Of a DNA stretch of 64,000 nucleotides, positions 15,978 through 25,304 are shown one piece after another. A model generated the notes under the pieces. The model saw only the letters and a list, made by a program, of their open reading frames with translations, searched no databases and was not told the origin of the DNA. The stretch comes from Nocardia sp. SYP-A9097 (GTDB taxonomy: Bacteria > Actinomycetota > Actinomycetes > Mycobacteriales > Mycobacteriaceae), in the NCBI RefSeq assembly GCF_009649815.1, contig NZ_WJIC01000011.1, positions 1 to 64,000 of the forward strand, in the 5' to 3' direction. Position 1 is the first letter of the stretch. Each line of letters starts with the position of its first letter. Position numbers and translations under genes: made by a program.

Positions 15978-17546
15978 GTGGCTGCACCGCTTATGACCAT
16001 TGGAACCGTCGCGCGCCGGAGCGGGGTGCCGATGTGGCGCCTACGGGCCTGGGACGCGAGTGGCGTGCTTCGGGCTCAGCGCAGCCAGGCGGGCTACCGG
16101 CTCTATACGGCTGAACAGATCACGCAGGCAGAGGCTCTCGGACGGGAGGTGGAGTCGGGTGGGCGGCTCGGTGTGGCACTGCCGGTGGGAATGGAGATCG
16201 GGTACGACGGCCGGCATGCCGCGACGGCCGAACGACGCGCCTCGCAGGTCGACCGGCGGCTGCATTTGGTTCGGCAGTTGCAGTTCGTCAGTGACCACAC
16301 CGGTCAACTCGAGGTGCTGGCCGCTGCCGCGGTTCGCCACGCGCTGGAGCTGACGGGAGCCACGGCCGGGTCTATCTGCCTGGCTGATCTGACCCGGCAG
16401 GAGTATTCGTTGCTCGCCGGCGAGGGTATCGACCAGTCCTTCCTCGCCGATGGGCCCGCCTGGCGACTGCATGACGGGCTGGCCGGTCAGGTGTTCGGGC
16501 TGCGGGAGCCGGTCAATGTCGACGACCTCTTCGAACGGGCGACGTTCCGGCGCGAATCGCTTGTGCGCCACGGTCTTCGGGCATATGTCTGCGTGCCGTT
16601 GATCCGCGACAATCGCCGGTTCGGGATTTTCGAGATCTTCTCGCATCAACCCGGCGTGTTCGGTTCGGAGGATATCGCGACTCTGGAGTTGATCGCCGGG
16701 GTTATCACGCCGTCGATCGAGATAGCCGAGTTGAAGCGCGGCAGTCGCCTGCTGGAACAAGAGCGCACCAAGTACTTCCGGGCCGTCACCAAGCAGCTCG
16801 CCGAATCGACGCGCTTGCTCCGCGCCGATGTGGTGGCGCGGCTTCGTGAGACGGTCGCCTCCCATACGGACGATGCCGGGCCGGATCAACCGACTGGGCT
16901 GGCGGGCGCGATCGCGGCGATCGCGAATGATCTCGAGCGGCACGCTCGCGGGGGAATCGACCTGGCTGCCCTGCTCCGGCAAGGCGTCATCGATCAGGTC
17001 TCGCGAGCGGGTGGACTCACCGCGAGCCTGGATGCGGCGGGATGGCCTGAGGCGCTCGATGCCGAATTCGGTTCCAGCCTTTACGTGGTCGTTCTCGCGC
17101 TGGCCGAGGAGTTCGCGCGTCGTGCTCGCAGGTCGCTGTCGATGAGACTGCGATTGAGTGAGGATTCGGATTACATCGTCGAGATCGATGGCGACTGCGC
17201 CGACGAGGACGGCGATCCTCGCCACTGGTCGGTCGAGGCGAACAATCAGCTCCACCGGCTCGGTGGCGTCATGGATCATGCTCGGCGCGGGGATCGAACT
17301 CGGCTGACACTGCGCATACCTCGAAGCGAACGCGAGGAACTGCTGGGCCTGCTCACCGGTCGGGAACGGGCAACGCTCGACGTGCTCGGGAACGGCATGC
17401 CCAATCGAGACCTCGCCGCGCTCCTGGGGATCACACCCAAGACGCTCCAGAACCATCTGACCTCGATCTACCGCAAATTGAGAGTCTCGAGCCGCGGCGA
17501 AGCGGTCGCCCTACTGCACAGCGGTAACCAGGCGGAAATCCAGTAG
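15978..17546 (+). CDS. MerR-GAF-LuxR multidomain transcriptional regulator
   Basis: 522 residues from GTG 15978; ATG 15993 (MTIGTVARRSGVP) is an alternative. Residues 1-60 form a MerR-type helix-turn-helix (IGTVARRSGVPMWRLRAWD, GYRLYTAEQI). Residues about 110-250 are a GAF sensor domain (LEVLAAAAVRHALELTGATAGSICL, AYVCVPLIRDNRRFGIFEIFS). A helical linker follows, and residues about 455-515 are a LuxR-type helix-turn-helix (LTGRERATLDVLGNGMPNRD, LLGITPKTLQNHLTSIYRKL). Two DNA-binding domains around a sensor are uncommon. It lies 155 bases upstream of the amine oxidase operon, its likely target. Confidence 0.8.
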   Translation: MAAPLMTIGTVARRSGVPMWRLRAWDASGVLRAQRSQAGYRLYTAEQITQAEALGREVESGGRLGVALPVGMEIGYDGRHAATAERRASQVDRRLHLVRQLQFVSDHTGQLEVLAAAAVRHALELTGATAGSICLADLTRQEYSLLAGEGIDQSFLADGPAWRLHDGLAGQVFGLREPVNVDDLFERATFRRESLVRHGLRAYVCVPLIRDNRRFGIFEIFSHQPGVFGSEDIATLELIAGVITPSIEIAELKRGSRLLEQERTKYFRAVTKQLAESTRLLRADVVARLRETVASHTDDAGPDQPTGLAGAIAAIANDLERHARGGIDLAALLRQGVIDQVSRAGGLTASLDAAGWPEALDAEFGSSLYVVVLALAEEFARRARRSLSMRLRLSEDSDYIVEIDGDCADEDGDPRHWSVEANNQLHRLGGVMDHARRGDRTRLTLRIPRSEREELLGLLTGRERATLDVLGNGMPNRDLAALLGITPKTLQNHLTSIYRKLRVSSRGEAVALLHSGNQAEIQ

Positions 17547-17701
17547 GAGGGGTCCTAGACGCGCATCGGGAAAAGCGCCCATTTCCGCAGCGCTGGAGCG
17601 TTGTTATCGTCGATCCAAACCTGGCCACGCTGAGTCTTACCGACACCGGGAACCGTATCGACGCGGCGTTCTCATTGCGCCACACCACAAAAGGAGCTGT
17701 G

Positions 17702-18985
17702 ATGCCGGGTATCGACGTGATCGTGATCGGCGCCGGTTTCGCCGGTCTCGCTGCGGCGCGACGACTCATGGACGACGGTTTCGATGTCCTGGTTCTGGAG
17801 GCGCAGGATCGTATCGGCGGGCGGGTATTCACGCTGCGGCGGGACAACGATCCCGCCATAGAACTGGGTGCGGAGTTGCTGCACACGGATGAGAATCCGT
17901 TGATCGAGTGGTGCCGGGCAAATGATATCGACACCCATGCGGTCGGCGGCTCCCGCCGGATCGAGGAAGGCTTCGAAAAGGAGCTCGCGGCGACCCTCGA
18001 CTCGCTCACCGCCCCCACCAGCGCGGAGTCGGTCTCCGACTACCTGCGGAACATCTCGGACGAAGGTGCCCGCCGAGTATTGCTGGAGGCTTTCCAGACC
18101 CAGACAGGGCGTGAATCGTTGCGACGCACGAGTGCCCTGGACGCGTGCAATGAACTCCGTCTCGAGCTCGAGCACGGAGAGTTCATGGGCGTCAACAACA
18201 CTCGCGTGGTCGACGGCAACGATCGGATCGCCGAGGCGCTCGGCGCCGGTCTCGAAATCGTGCGCCGCGCGCCCGTGGAACGAATCTCGTGGACGGCGGA
18301 GGGCGTCGAAGTGTCGGTCTCGATCGACGACTCACACGTTACGTATTCCGCTGAGCGTGTGGTGATTACAGTCCCTCTCGGGGTACTGAAGAATAACGAT
18401 ATCCAGTTCGATCCGGCATTGCCCGTCGAGAAGCAGCGGGCGATCCTCGACATCATCTCGCTGGATATCGTGAAGATCTTATATGTGTTCGACGGCAAGG
18501 TGTGGAATGCCGATCAGAATGCTGTTCTCCTCGAAAACGCTGCGCTGCAAGCGATCTGGGAATCGACCTACCCTGGACGGTCGGACGATCGGACCGTGAT
18601 CGCGGGGTGGGCGCTGGGCCACCGAGCGCGACGTCTACTCGCCGTGTCGGCTGACGACGCCATTGCCGGCGGTCTCGCCGCGATCCGGAATGCGTTGCAG
18701 GAGCAGAGCATCGAGCCCCGCAGCACCTCCTTCCATTCCTGGACCGCAGACCCGTTCACGCGTGGCGCGTATAGCCATCTGCCCCCGGGCGCACATCCGG
18801 AGTCTCGGCGCCGTCTCGCCGAGCCAACCGGCAATGTCCTGTTCTGGGCTGGTGAGGCCACCGCGGCATATCGGCCGCGAACAATGAGTGGGGCATATAC
18901 GAGTGGCCTTCGGGCCGCAGCCGAGGTGACCGCGTCATTGGCCGCCCCCCGTTCGATACTCCCCGAGAAAGTGACCAACCGATGA
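17702..18985 (+). CDS. Flavin monoamine oxidase
   Basis: 427 residues from ATG 17702 behind AAAGGAGCTGTG. FAD-binding Rossmann motif VIGAGFAGLAAARRL at the N-terminus, LEAQDRIGGRVFT, ELGAELLH, and the C-terminal FAD motif FWAGEATAAYRPRTMSGAY identify an MAO/putrescine-oxidase family enzyme. It would oxidise a primary amine to an aldehyde with release of H2O2 and ammonia. The next gene, an aldehyde dehydrogenase of the aminobutyraldehyde type, overlaps by four bases, so putrescine or a similar polyamine is a reasonable substrate guess; this is inference from context. Confidence 0.85.
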   Translation: MPGIDVIVIGAGFAGLAAARRLMDDGFDVLVLEAQDRIGGRVFTLRRDNDPAIELGAELLHTDENPLIEWCRANDIDTHAVGGSRRIEEGFEKELAATLDSLTAPTSAESVSDYLRNISDEGARRVLLEAFQTQTGRESLRRTSALDACNELRLELEHGEFMGVNNTRVVDGNDRIAEALGAGLEIVRRAPVERISWTAEGVEVSVSIDDSHVTYSAERVVITVPLGVLKNNDIQFDPALPVEKQRAILDIISLDIVKILYVFDGKVWNADQNAVLLENAALQAIWESTYPGRSDDRTVIAGWALGHRARRLLAVSADDAIAGGLAAIRNALQEQSIEPRSTSFHSWTADPFTRGAYSHLPPGAHPESRRRLAEPTGNVLFWAGEATAAYRPRTMSGAYTSGLRAAAEVTASLAAPRSILPEKVTNR

Positions 18986-20433
18986 TCCATGGCACGTTTG
19001 TCAACGGACGCCTCATCGCCGGCAGCGGCGAATCGGCCAAGATGACCGATCCCGCCACCGCAGAGATCTACGACGAGATCTCCCAATCCGGGCTCGACCA
19101 GGTCGAAGCCGCGGCGGCCGCCGCCGATGCGGCCGGCCGAGGGTGGGCGGCGGCGACGCCGCGCGAGCGCGCGCAGGTGCTGCTGAAATTCGCGGACGCA
19201 CTCGAAGCGGACACGGCGGAGCTGTCTCGCCTCGAGGTTCAGGAGACCGGTCGCCCGCATCACTTCATGCAGCACATCGAGGTTCCGATGGCGACCGACA
19301 ATGTGCGGTATTTCGCCGGTATGGCGCGGTCGGATCACGGCACTGCCGCAGGGGAATTCAGCGCGGGCTTCACCTCCATGCTGCGGCGGCGTCCCATCGG
19401 CACGGTCGCCGGTATCGCGCCGTGGAATTTTCCGCTGATTATCGGCCTGTGGAAGGTCGTGCCCGCGTTGGCCGCCGGAAACGCGGTGATCCTGAAGCCG
19501 GCAATGGAGTCGCCGGGTTCCTCGCTCCGCGCCGCGCAGCTGGCCATCGACGCCGGCCTGCCCGCCGGCCTGTTCAATGTCGTGACCGGCGGTGCGGAAA
19601 TCGGTGCGGCACTGGTGCGTAACCCCTCGGTCGAGATGGTGAGCGTGACCGGTTCCACCGAGACCGGAAAGTCCGTCATGCGGACGGCAGCGGAGGCGCC
19701 CAAGAAGGTGCACCTCGAACTCGGCGGAAAAGGCGCTGCCATCGTTTTCGACGATGCCGATATTTCGGCGATGGCGGCATCGATCGCCTTTGCGGCCTGT
19801 TACAACACCGGCCAGGACTGCACCGCCGCCACCCGCGTGTACATTCACCGCTCGATCTTCGAAGACGCAGTCGAGGCGATCCGGGCGAATATGCGTTCGT
19901 TCCCCGTGGGTGACCCCTATGACCCTGCCAGCTTGATCGGCCCGCTCATCTCCGAGCGGCATCGTGAACGAGTCGAAGGGTTCGTCTTCCGCGCGCAGAC
20001 AGCGGGGGCACAGCTCGTCACCGGCGGCAAGCGAATCGCGGGCCCGGGCTTCTACTTCGAACCCACGCTCATTACCGGGGCAGACCAGCAGTCCGAGATC
20101 GTGCAGCGGGAGGTCTTCGGCCCCGTCCTGGTCGCGCTGCCCTTCGACGACGAGGATCAGGCGGTCGCGCTGGCGAACGGGACCGACTACGGGTTGGCCT
20201 CCTCGGTGTGGACCCTCGATGGTTCCCGCGGGCACCGAATCGCCCAGCACTTGGATGTGGGCGTCACCTGGATCAACGATCATCTCCCGCTCACCAGCGA
20301 AATGCCGCACGGCGGCGTGAAACGCTCCGGATTCGGCAAGGACATGGGATCGGAGGCCCTGCTGGAGTACAGCACCGCGCACCATGTAATGACGAGGAAC
20401 ATGCCGTCGACCACCTTCACCGAATCCTCCTGA
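18982..20433 (+). CDS. Aldehyde dehydrogenase (aminobutyraldehyde dehydrogenase-like)
   Basis: 483 residues, ATGA overlap with the amine oxidase. The NAD(P)-dependent ALDH fold is complete: GIAPWNFPLIIGLWKVVPAL, FTGSTETGK-like SVTGSTETGK, the general base Glu246 in HLELGGKG and nucleophile Cys280 in NTGQDCTAATR. It would oxidise the aldehyde made by the preceding enzyme to the acid, for example 4-aminobutanal to 4-aminobutyrate. Substrate specificity is inferred from the pair. Confidence 0.87.
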   Translation: MIHGTFVNGRLIAGSGESAKMTDPATAEIYDEISQSGLDQVEAAAAAADAAGRGWAAATPRERAQVLLKFADALEADTAELSRLEVQETGRPHHFMQHIEVPMATDNVRYFAGMARSDHGTAAGEFSAGFTSMLRRRPIGTVAGIAPWNFPLIIGLWKVVPALAAGNAVILKPAMESPGSSLRAAQLAIDAGLPAGLFNVVTGGAEIGAALVRNPSVEMVSVTGSTETGKSVMRTAAEAPKKVHLELGGKGAAIVFDDADISAMAASIAFAACYNTGQDCTAATRVYIHRSIFEDAVEAIRANMRSFPVGDPYDPASLIGPLISERHRERVEGFVFRAQTAGAQLVTGGKRIAGPGFYFEPTLITGADQQSEIVQREVFGPVLVALPFDDEDQAVALANGTDYGLASSVWTLDGSRGHRIAQHLDVGVTWINDHLPLTSEMPHGGVKRSGFGKDMGSEALLEYSTAHHVMTRNMPSTTFTESS

Positions 20434-20463
20434 CAATCCCTCGGCCCGCTCGAATCAGTAAGG

Positions 20464-22152
20464 ATGCCAATGCAACCCACCAGTGAGCCGACCGCTGACC
20501 AGGTGATGATCTTCACAGGCGCTACTCATTTCGACGGTATTTCCCTGAGCGACAACGGGTCTGGAGTTGTCGTCCGCGGGGACGCCATCGAAGCGATCTG
20601 CGGCGGTTCGGAGCTGGCGGCGTACGTGGATGCGGGAGGCGAGGTCGTCGACCTGGCCGGCAAGACCCTGATGCCGGGGTTCGTCGACGCACACGCGCAT
20701 CCCCTCCTGGGTGGACTCGAACGCCTCCGATGCGATCTGACCGGCGGCCGGACCATCGCCGACTACGGTCGGCTGATCGCGGAATACTCCGCCCGCGAGC
20801 CCACTGTGCCGTGGATCCTGGGCGGGGGATGGGGGATGGACGCCTTCCCGGGCGGCCGCCCCACCAGCGCGCACCTCGATGCGGTCGAGTCCGGCAGGCC
20901 CGTGTATCTCCCCAACCGTGATCATCACTCGGCGTGGGTCAATACCAAGGCCCTGCAGCTCGCGGGAATCGATGCGCGGACCCCTGATCCGGCCGGCGGC
21001 AGGATCGAGCGCGACACCTCAGGGGAACCGACAGGTCTGCTGCATGAGAGCGCGATGCATCTCGTCGAACACCTCACGCCGGTGGCCGATCAGGATGATT
21101 ACGATGCCGCGTTGCGCGAGGCTCAGCGGTTCATGCACTCGCTCGGTATCACCGGATGGCAGGACGCGATGGTCGAGGTCGTCGCGGGCAAGCCGTCCCC
21201 ACACCATTCCTACCTGCGGGCACAGCAGGGCGGATGGCTCACCGCGCGGGTCTCTGCCGCCCTCTGGTGGGACAGGAGTATGACCGTGGCGGCGGTCGAG
21301 GCCGAAGTCGCGCGAATGGTGGAGCTGCGCGCACAGGCGCGGTCGAGCGGCGATCTCTATCAGGCGGAGATGGTGAAGATCATGCAGGACGGTGTGATGG
21401 AGACGTACACCGCCGCGTTGCTCGAGCCGTACCTCGACGCCTGCGGATGCGCCACGCCGAACTCGGGCATGTCCTTCTTCGACGAGGACGTGCTGCGCTC
21501 ATCGGTGCTGAAGCTGGACGCGGCCGGCTTCGGACTGCACTTTCATGCCTTGGGGGACAGGGCTATTCGAGGGGTGCTCGATGCGATCGAGCTGGCGCAG
21601 GCGACCAATGGGCCCAATGATCGAGCGCATCAGCTCGCGCACCTGCAGCTCGTCGACCCGGCCGACATCCCGCGTTTCGAGAAGTTGGGGGCGGTAGCCA
21701 ACCTCCAGCCCTACTGGGCCAAACGGGCGGCTCAGGTGGATGAGCTCACCACTCCCTTCCTGGGAACCGGGCGTGGAGCACGGCAGTATCCCTTCGGCGA
21801 CCTGTACCGCAGTGGTGCGCCCCTCGCCATGGGCAGCGACTGGCCGGTCTCGTCCGCGGATCCGCTGGACGGGGTCCACGTGGCCGTGACCAGGCGGGCC
21901 GTGGGCTCCGCGGCCGGGCAAGCACCGCTCGGTGTCGATCAGGAACTCGATCTCTCGATTGCCTTGGGCGCGTACACCTTCGGCTCGTCCGCCGCGGCGG
22001 GGTTTCCTGCGAGCGGTCGACTTCGTGTCGGTGCCAAGGCGGACCTCGCCGTACTCGATCGAAGGCTCACCGACTTGCCCGTCGATGAAATCAGGAGCGC
22101 GCGCGTGGTGAACACCTATGTCGGCGGTGCGCTCGTCTACGCCGAGTCCTAG
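20464..22152 (+). CDS. Amidohydrolase family 3 (YtcJ-like) metal-dependent hydrolase
   Basis: 562 residues from ATG 20464 after a TAAGG stretch, 30 bases downstream of the dehydrogenase and probably in its operon. Metal-binding HxH in LMPGFVDAHAHP (His77, His79), further ligands in FHALGDRAIR and AHLQLVD, and MGSDWPVSSADP near the end fit amidohydrolase family 3. These enzymes cut amide, formyl or imidazolone-type C-N bonds. In this context it may release an amine that feeds the oxidase, but no substrate can be named. A related protein is at 56395-57990. Confidence 0.8.
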   Translation: MPMQPTSEPTADQVMIFTGATHFDGISLSDNGSGVVVRGDAIEAICGGSELAAYVDAGGEVVDLAGKTLMPGFVDAHAHPLLGGLERLRCDLTGGRTIADYGRLIAEYSAREPTVPWILGGGWGMDAFPGGRPTSAHLDAVESGRPVYLPNRDHHSAWVNTKALQLAGIDARTPDPAGGRIERDTSGEPTGLLHESAMHLVEHLTPVADQDDYDAALREAQRFMHSLGITGWQDAMVEVVAGKPSPHHSYLRAQQGGWLTARVSAALWWDRSMTVAAVEAEVARMVELRAQARSSGDLYQAEMVKIMQDGVMETYTAALLEPYLDACGCATPNSGMSFFDEDVLRSSVLKLDAAGFGLHFHALGDRAIRGVLDAIELAQATNGPNDRAHQLAHLQLVDPADIPRFEKLGAVANLQPYWAKRAAQVDELTTPFLGTGRGARQYPFGDLYRSGAPLAMGSDWPVSSADPLDGVHVAVTRRAVGSAAGQAPLGVDQELDLSIALGAYTFGSSAAAGFPASGRLRVGAKADLAVLDRRLTDLPVDEIRSARVVNTYVGGALVYAES

Positions 22153-22300
22153 CTCGAAGATCTCGCGAATGCCATGCGGGCGTTCGCCGCACCGGAGAGT
22201 CGTCGCTGTCAGCCGTAAGGTGCGGGTGCCCGGACACCCCAGCGGGCAGATCCGGGCCTGGTCACGATCCGAATTTCGTGCTCGAAGTGCACAAGCTCGC

Positions 22301-22528
22301 CTACGGCTGGGGCGTCCCCGGCCTCGAATTCTGTTGCATGTGAGTGTGTTTGCGGTTGTATTGGAACGTGTGCATGTAGGCGATGAGGCCGTCCGCCGCG
22401 ATGTGCATGGCCGAGGCGGAGGGCAGGCCCGCGGAGTCGATGGTGGCCAGGGTGGCGAGTTGCTCGGTGCGAAGCAGATCGGTGATCGCTTGCTGGATTT
22501 GCGGCAGGGTCGGTTCCGGCGTGGGCAT
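22301..22528 (-). pseudogene. Truncated PPOX-type split-barrel protein
   Basis: From ATG 22528 the frame encodes 75 residues. Residues 1-67 match the N-terminal half of a pyridoxamine-phosphate-oxidase-like protein (LLRTEQLATLATIDSAGLPSA, then MHTFQYNRKHTHMQQN); the last eight residues are unrelated and end in TAG. Relatives are about twice as long. It is the last gene of the polyketide operon and looks cut off near 22325. A short alternative product cannot be ruled out. Confidence 0.55.
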
Positions 22529-22554
22529 GTGGTGATTCCTTCGTCGTGCCGGGC

Positions 22555-24108
22555 TCAGCCTCGGGCGGGGAAGCTCAGGCCGAGATCCGCCAGGACGGCC
22601 AGGGCGGCGGCGCGCGCGCCGCCGGTGACGCCCTGACCGGGATGGGTGGAGGGGCCGACGAGGTAGAAGCCCTCGGCCGGTAGGCGATAGCCCATATTCG
22701 GGAGCGGGCGGAAACCCATGAATTGGAAGAGCTGGCAGCCGAAGTGGCCGGCATCGCCGTCCACCCAGGCCTCGTTGTACCGAGCCATATCGAGGGGACT
22801 GTGCACGACGCGGGAAAGCACCTGGGCGGGGCCGATATTCGTGGTCAGCTCGGCGAACGTCGCGAAGACGCGGTCGAAGATCTCCTCCTTGCGAGTATCC
22901 CAATCCCCGTCGGCGAGCTCCATGGGCGCGTAGCCCAGCAGGTAGAGGGTGTGGTGCCCGTCGGGTGCGCGACTGGAGTCCCAGCGGGTGGCGGTGGAGA
23001 CCGTGGGGATGGTGTGCACCGGCTCACCGTATTTCAGCTGGTCGAAGGTGCGGAGCAGGTCGGGCAGCGGGAGCGTGATCTCCTGGAATCCGGCCTCGGT
23101 GACCTCCGGCCCGGCACGGAACTCGGGCAGTTCGCTCAGCACGATATGGCCCGCCACCAGTCGGAAGCTCGCCGCCTTGATCCGGTTGACCTGGCGTTCC
23201 CATTCGGGGCCGAAGCGGTGCTCGACCATGACGGGCAGCTGTTTGATATTGAGATCGGCCAATACCGCACGGCGGGCGGCGAATTCGGTGCCGTCGGCGC
23301 AGCGCACGCCGGTGACCCGGTCGCCGTCGAAGCGGAATCGCTCGACCTTCATTCCGGTGCGAATGTTGCCGCCGCGTGCGGCCAGCGCCGCGGCGAGCGC
23401 ATCGGACAGCGATTGCGATCCGCCCACGGCCAGACCCATACCGTAACGGTGAATGAACGGCACCATCAGCAGCAGGAACGCGCCGGTACCGCCCTCGTCC
23501 GGTGCGATCAACAGCTCCGATACCCAACGCACCAGGGCGGCTTTGACTTTCGGGTGCTCGAACCATTCGTTGCAGACATCGAGGTAGCTCATCATGAGCA
23601 CCCGCATTGTCTCCCTGCCGATTTCGGACTGCTCCAGCTGCGCGAAGAGCGCGCCCAGCGGCGCCGGCGGGACGAACAGCGAGGGGAGTAGCTGATCCAG
23701 CAGCGGACTGGCGAATTCGTAGAAGCGCAAGTAGTTCTCGGCATCCGCCGGGGAGATCCGCGCAATGGTCTCGGCGGTCTTGTGCACATCGGAGTAGAAG
23801 GCGATGAAGTCGCCATCGGGGAAGACCACCGACATGCTCGGGTCGGGGAACACATAGCTGAGCCCGTGCTCGGAGAGCAGGCCGAGTTCGTCATCGCGAA
23901 TCATGGGATTGCCCTGAATGAAGATATGCGCCGCCGCGTGCAGGTCGTGCTGGTGACCGGGCAGGGTCACCTGCTCGCTGACCACGCCGCCGCCGATCTC
24001 CGACTTCGCTTCCAGCACAAGCACATCCAGGCCCGCCGCGGCTAGATAGGCCGCCGCCGTGAGCCCATTGTGGCCCGCACCCACCACGATCACATCGTGC
24101 TCATCCAT
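22555..24108 (-). CDS. FAD-dependent phytoene-dehydrogenase-like oxidoreductase
   Basis: 517 residues from ATG 24108; upstream frame extension has no homology. N-terminal dinucleotide motif VIVVGAGHNGLTAAAYLAAAG, then LEAKSEIGGGVVSEQVTLPG, and the C-terminal FAD motif GFYLVGPSTHPGQGVTGGARAAAL place it in the phytoene dehydrogenase/CrtI-like NAD(P)/FAD family. No carotenoid genes are nearby; at the end of a polyketide operon it most likely desaturates or oxidises the polyketide. The start overlaps the SDR stop by eight bases. Confidence 0.82.
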   Translation of the reverse strand: MDEHDVIVVGAGHNGLTAAAYLAAAGLDVLVLEAKSEIGGGVVSEQVTLPGHQHDLHAAAHIFIQGNPMIRDDELGLLSEHGLSYVFPDPSMSVVFPDGDFIAFYSDVHKTAETIARISPADAENYLRFYEFASPLLDQLLPSLFVPPAPLGALFAQLEQSEIGRETMRVLMMSYLDVCNEWFEHPKVKAALVRWVSELLIAPDEGGTGAFLLLMVPFIHRYGMGLAVGGSQSLSDALAAALAARGGNIRTGMKVERFRFDGDRVTGVRCADGTEFAARRAVLADLNIKQLPVMVEHRFGPEWERQVNRIKAASFRLVAGHIVLSELPEFRAGPEVTEAGFQEITLPLPDLLRTFDQLKYGEPVHTIPTVSTATRWDSSRAPDGHHTLYLLGYAPMELADGDWDTRKEEIFDRVFATFAELTTNIGPAQVLSRVVHSPLDMARYNEAWVDGDAGHFGCQLFQFMGFRPLPNMGYRLPAEGFYLVGPSTHPGQGVTGGARAAALAVLADLGLSFPARG

Positions 24109-24859
24109 GCTGTCCTCCGAGTCCGTAACCGCCGTCGATATCCCAGACCGAACCGGTGACGAACCCGCCACTGCCCGAGTCCAACAGGGTGAGCACCGGC
24201 CCGGCCACCTCCTCGGCGGTCGCGATGCGTTTGATGAGATTGGTGGCCAGCACCCCCTCTTCGAGCCCGGGGATCGCCGCGGCGCCCGCCCGGAACCCGG
24301 GCGTCTCGGTAATGCCGGCGCACACCCCGTTGACCCGAATGCCCATGGGCCCCAGCTCACTTGCCCAGGTCGGCACCAGATAGTGCAGTGCGGCCTTGGT
24401 CGCGCCGTAGATACCGGTGCCCGGTCCGGGCTTACGGCCGATCGACGAGGAGATCACCACGATCGCCGAGGACGGCTGTTTCGCCAGCGCCGGCACGGCC
24501 GCGGCGACGGTGGCGATCGTCCCGCGCAGATTGACACCGATAATGCGATCCACCTCGGCCATGGGCTGGGCGAAAACCACTCCGGGGATGAGGATTCCGG
24601 CATTGCACACCACCAGATCCAGGCTGTCGCCGGTCTGCAGCGCGTGATCGACCGCGCGGCGCGCCGTCTCCGGGTCGCTGATGTCACCGCTGACCCAGGA
24701 CGCGGCGGAGCCGAGCCGCGCGACGGCGGACTCCAGCGCCGCTTCCCGCCGCGCGGTCAGCACCACCCGGGCCCCCGCGGCGACCAAGGCGGCCGCGATG
24801 GCATAACCGATTCCCTCGCTCGATCCGGTGATCAAAGCGGTCTTACCGTCGAATCGCAT
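24101..24859 (-). CDS. Short-chain dehydrogenase/reductase
   Basis: 252 residues. NAD(P)-binding TGSSEGIGYAIAAALVAAG, NAG motif in VVCNAGIL, catalytic Ser in VVISSSIGRK and YxxxK in YGATKAALHY show a complete classical SDR. The second SDR of the polyketide operon (the other is at 28915-29691), likely a tailoring reductase or dehydrogenase; substrate unknown. Its start overlaps the lipocalin-like gene by 17 bases. Confidence 0.85.
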   Translation of the reverse strand: MRFDGKTALITGSSEGIGYAIAAALVAAGARVVLTARREAALESAVARLGSAASWVSGDISDPETARRAVDHALQTGDSLDLVVCNAGILIPGVVFAQPMAEVDRIIGVNLRGTIATVAAAVPALAKQPSSAIVVISSSIGRKPGPGTGIYGATKAALHYLVPTWASELGPMGIRVNGVCAGITETPGFRAGAAAIPGLEEGVLATNLIKRIATAEEVAGPVLTLLDSGSGGFVTGSVWDIDGGYGLGGQHG

Positions 24860-25301
24860 GACGCTCCCGTGCGGCGCTGATGTTCATTGGTCCTTCTTCG
24901 GATCGAGAGTCGGAGTACGGCGCCCCGGACGCGGGGCCGGTCCTGCGCCACCGCACGACGCGGCCGTTATCGGGGGAAGTACGGATGGTCAGCAGATCAT
25001 CGGCCAGCTCCGCCACCCGAACCTGTTCCACCCCAACCCAATCGGGGCGGGAACAGACGAGAATCAGGTGGCGCAGGATGCCGCCGTCGATACGCCAGCG
25101 GCCGCTGTACCCCATATAGTCGGCCGAGCCCGCACCGGGCACGGCGGCCATCATGCCGACCGCGAGGTGGCCGCAGTCGGTGTAGAGCAGGAATCCGTCC
25201 GGTTCCGCGCCGAGCGGGCCGGTCATCGGCCGGCCGTCGGCATCGGTGTCGTGGAAGGATTCCAGCCGCCACGCACCTACCAGGTCATCGGGGCGCGGCA
25301 T
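24843..25301 (-). CDS. Lipocalin-like domain protein
   Basis: 152 residues from ATG 25301. The opening DLVGAWRLESFHDTDADGRP and GFLLYTDCGHLAVGMMA, then YMGYSGRWRIDGG, match the small lipocalin-like family found beside polyketide and fatty-acid genes. It probably binds or cyclises a hydrophobic intermediate in the cytoplasm; no signal peptide is present. Catalytic role, if any, is unknown. It overlaps the downstream SDR by 17 bases and sits three bases past the end of the epsilon-like gene. Confidence 0.7.
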   Translation of the reverse strand: MPRPDDLVGAWRLESFHDTDADGRPMTGPLGAEPDGFLLYTDCGHLAVGMMAAVPGAGSADYMGYSGRWRIDGGILRHLILVCSRPDWVGVEQVRVAELADDLLTIRTSPDNGRVVRWRRTGPASGAPYSDSRSEEGPMNISAARERHAIRR

Positions 25302-25304
25302 ATC

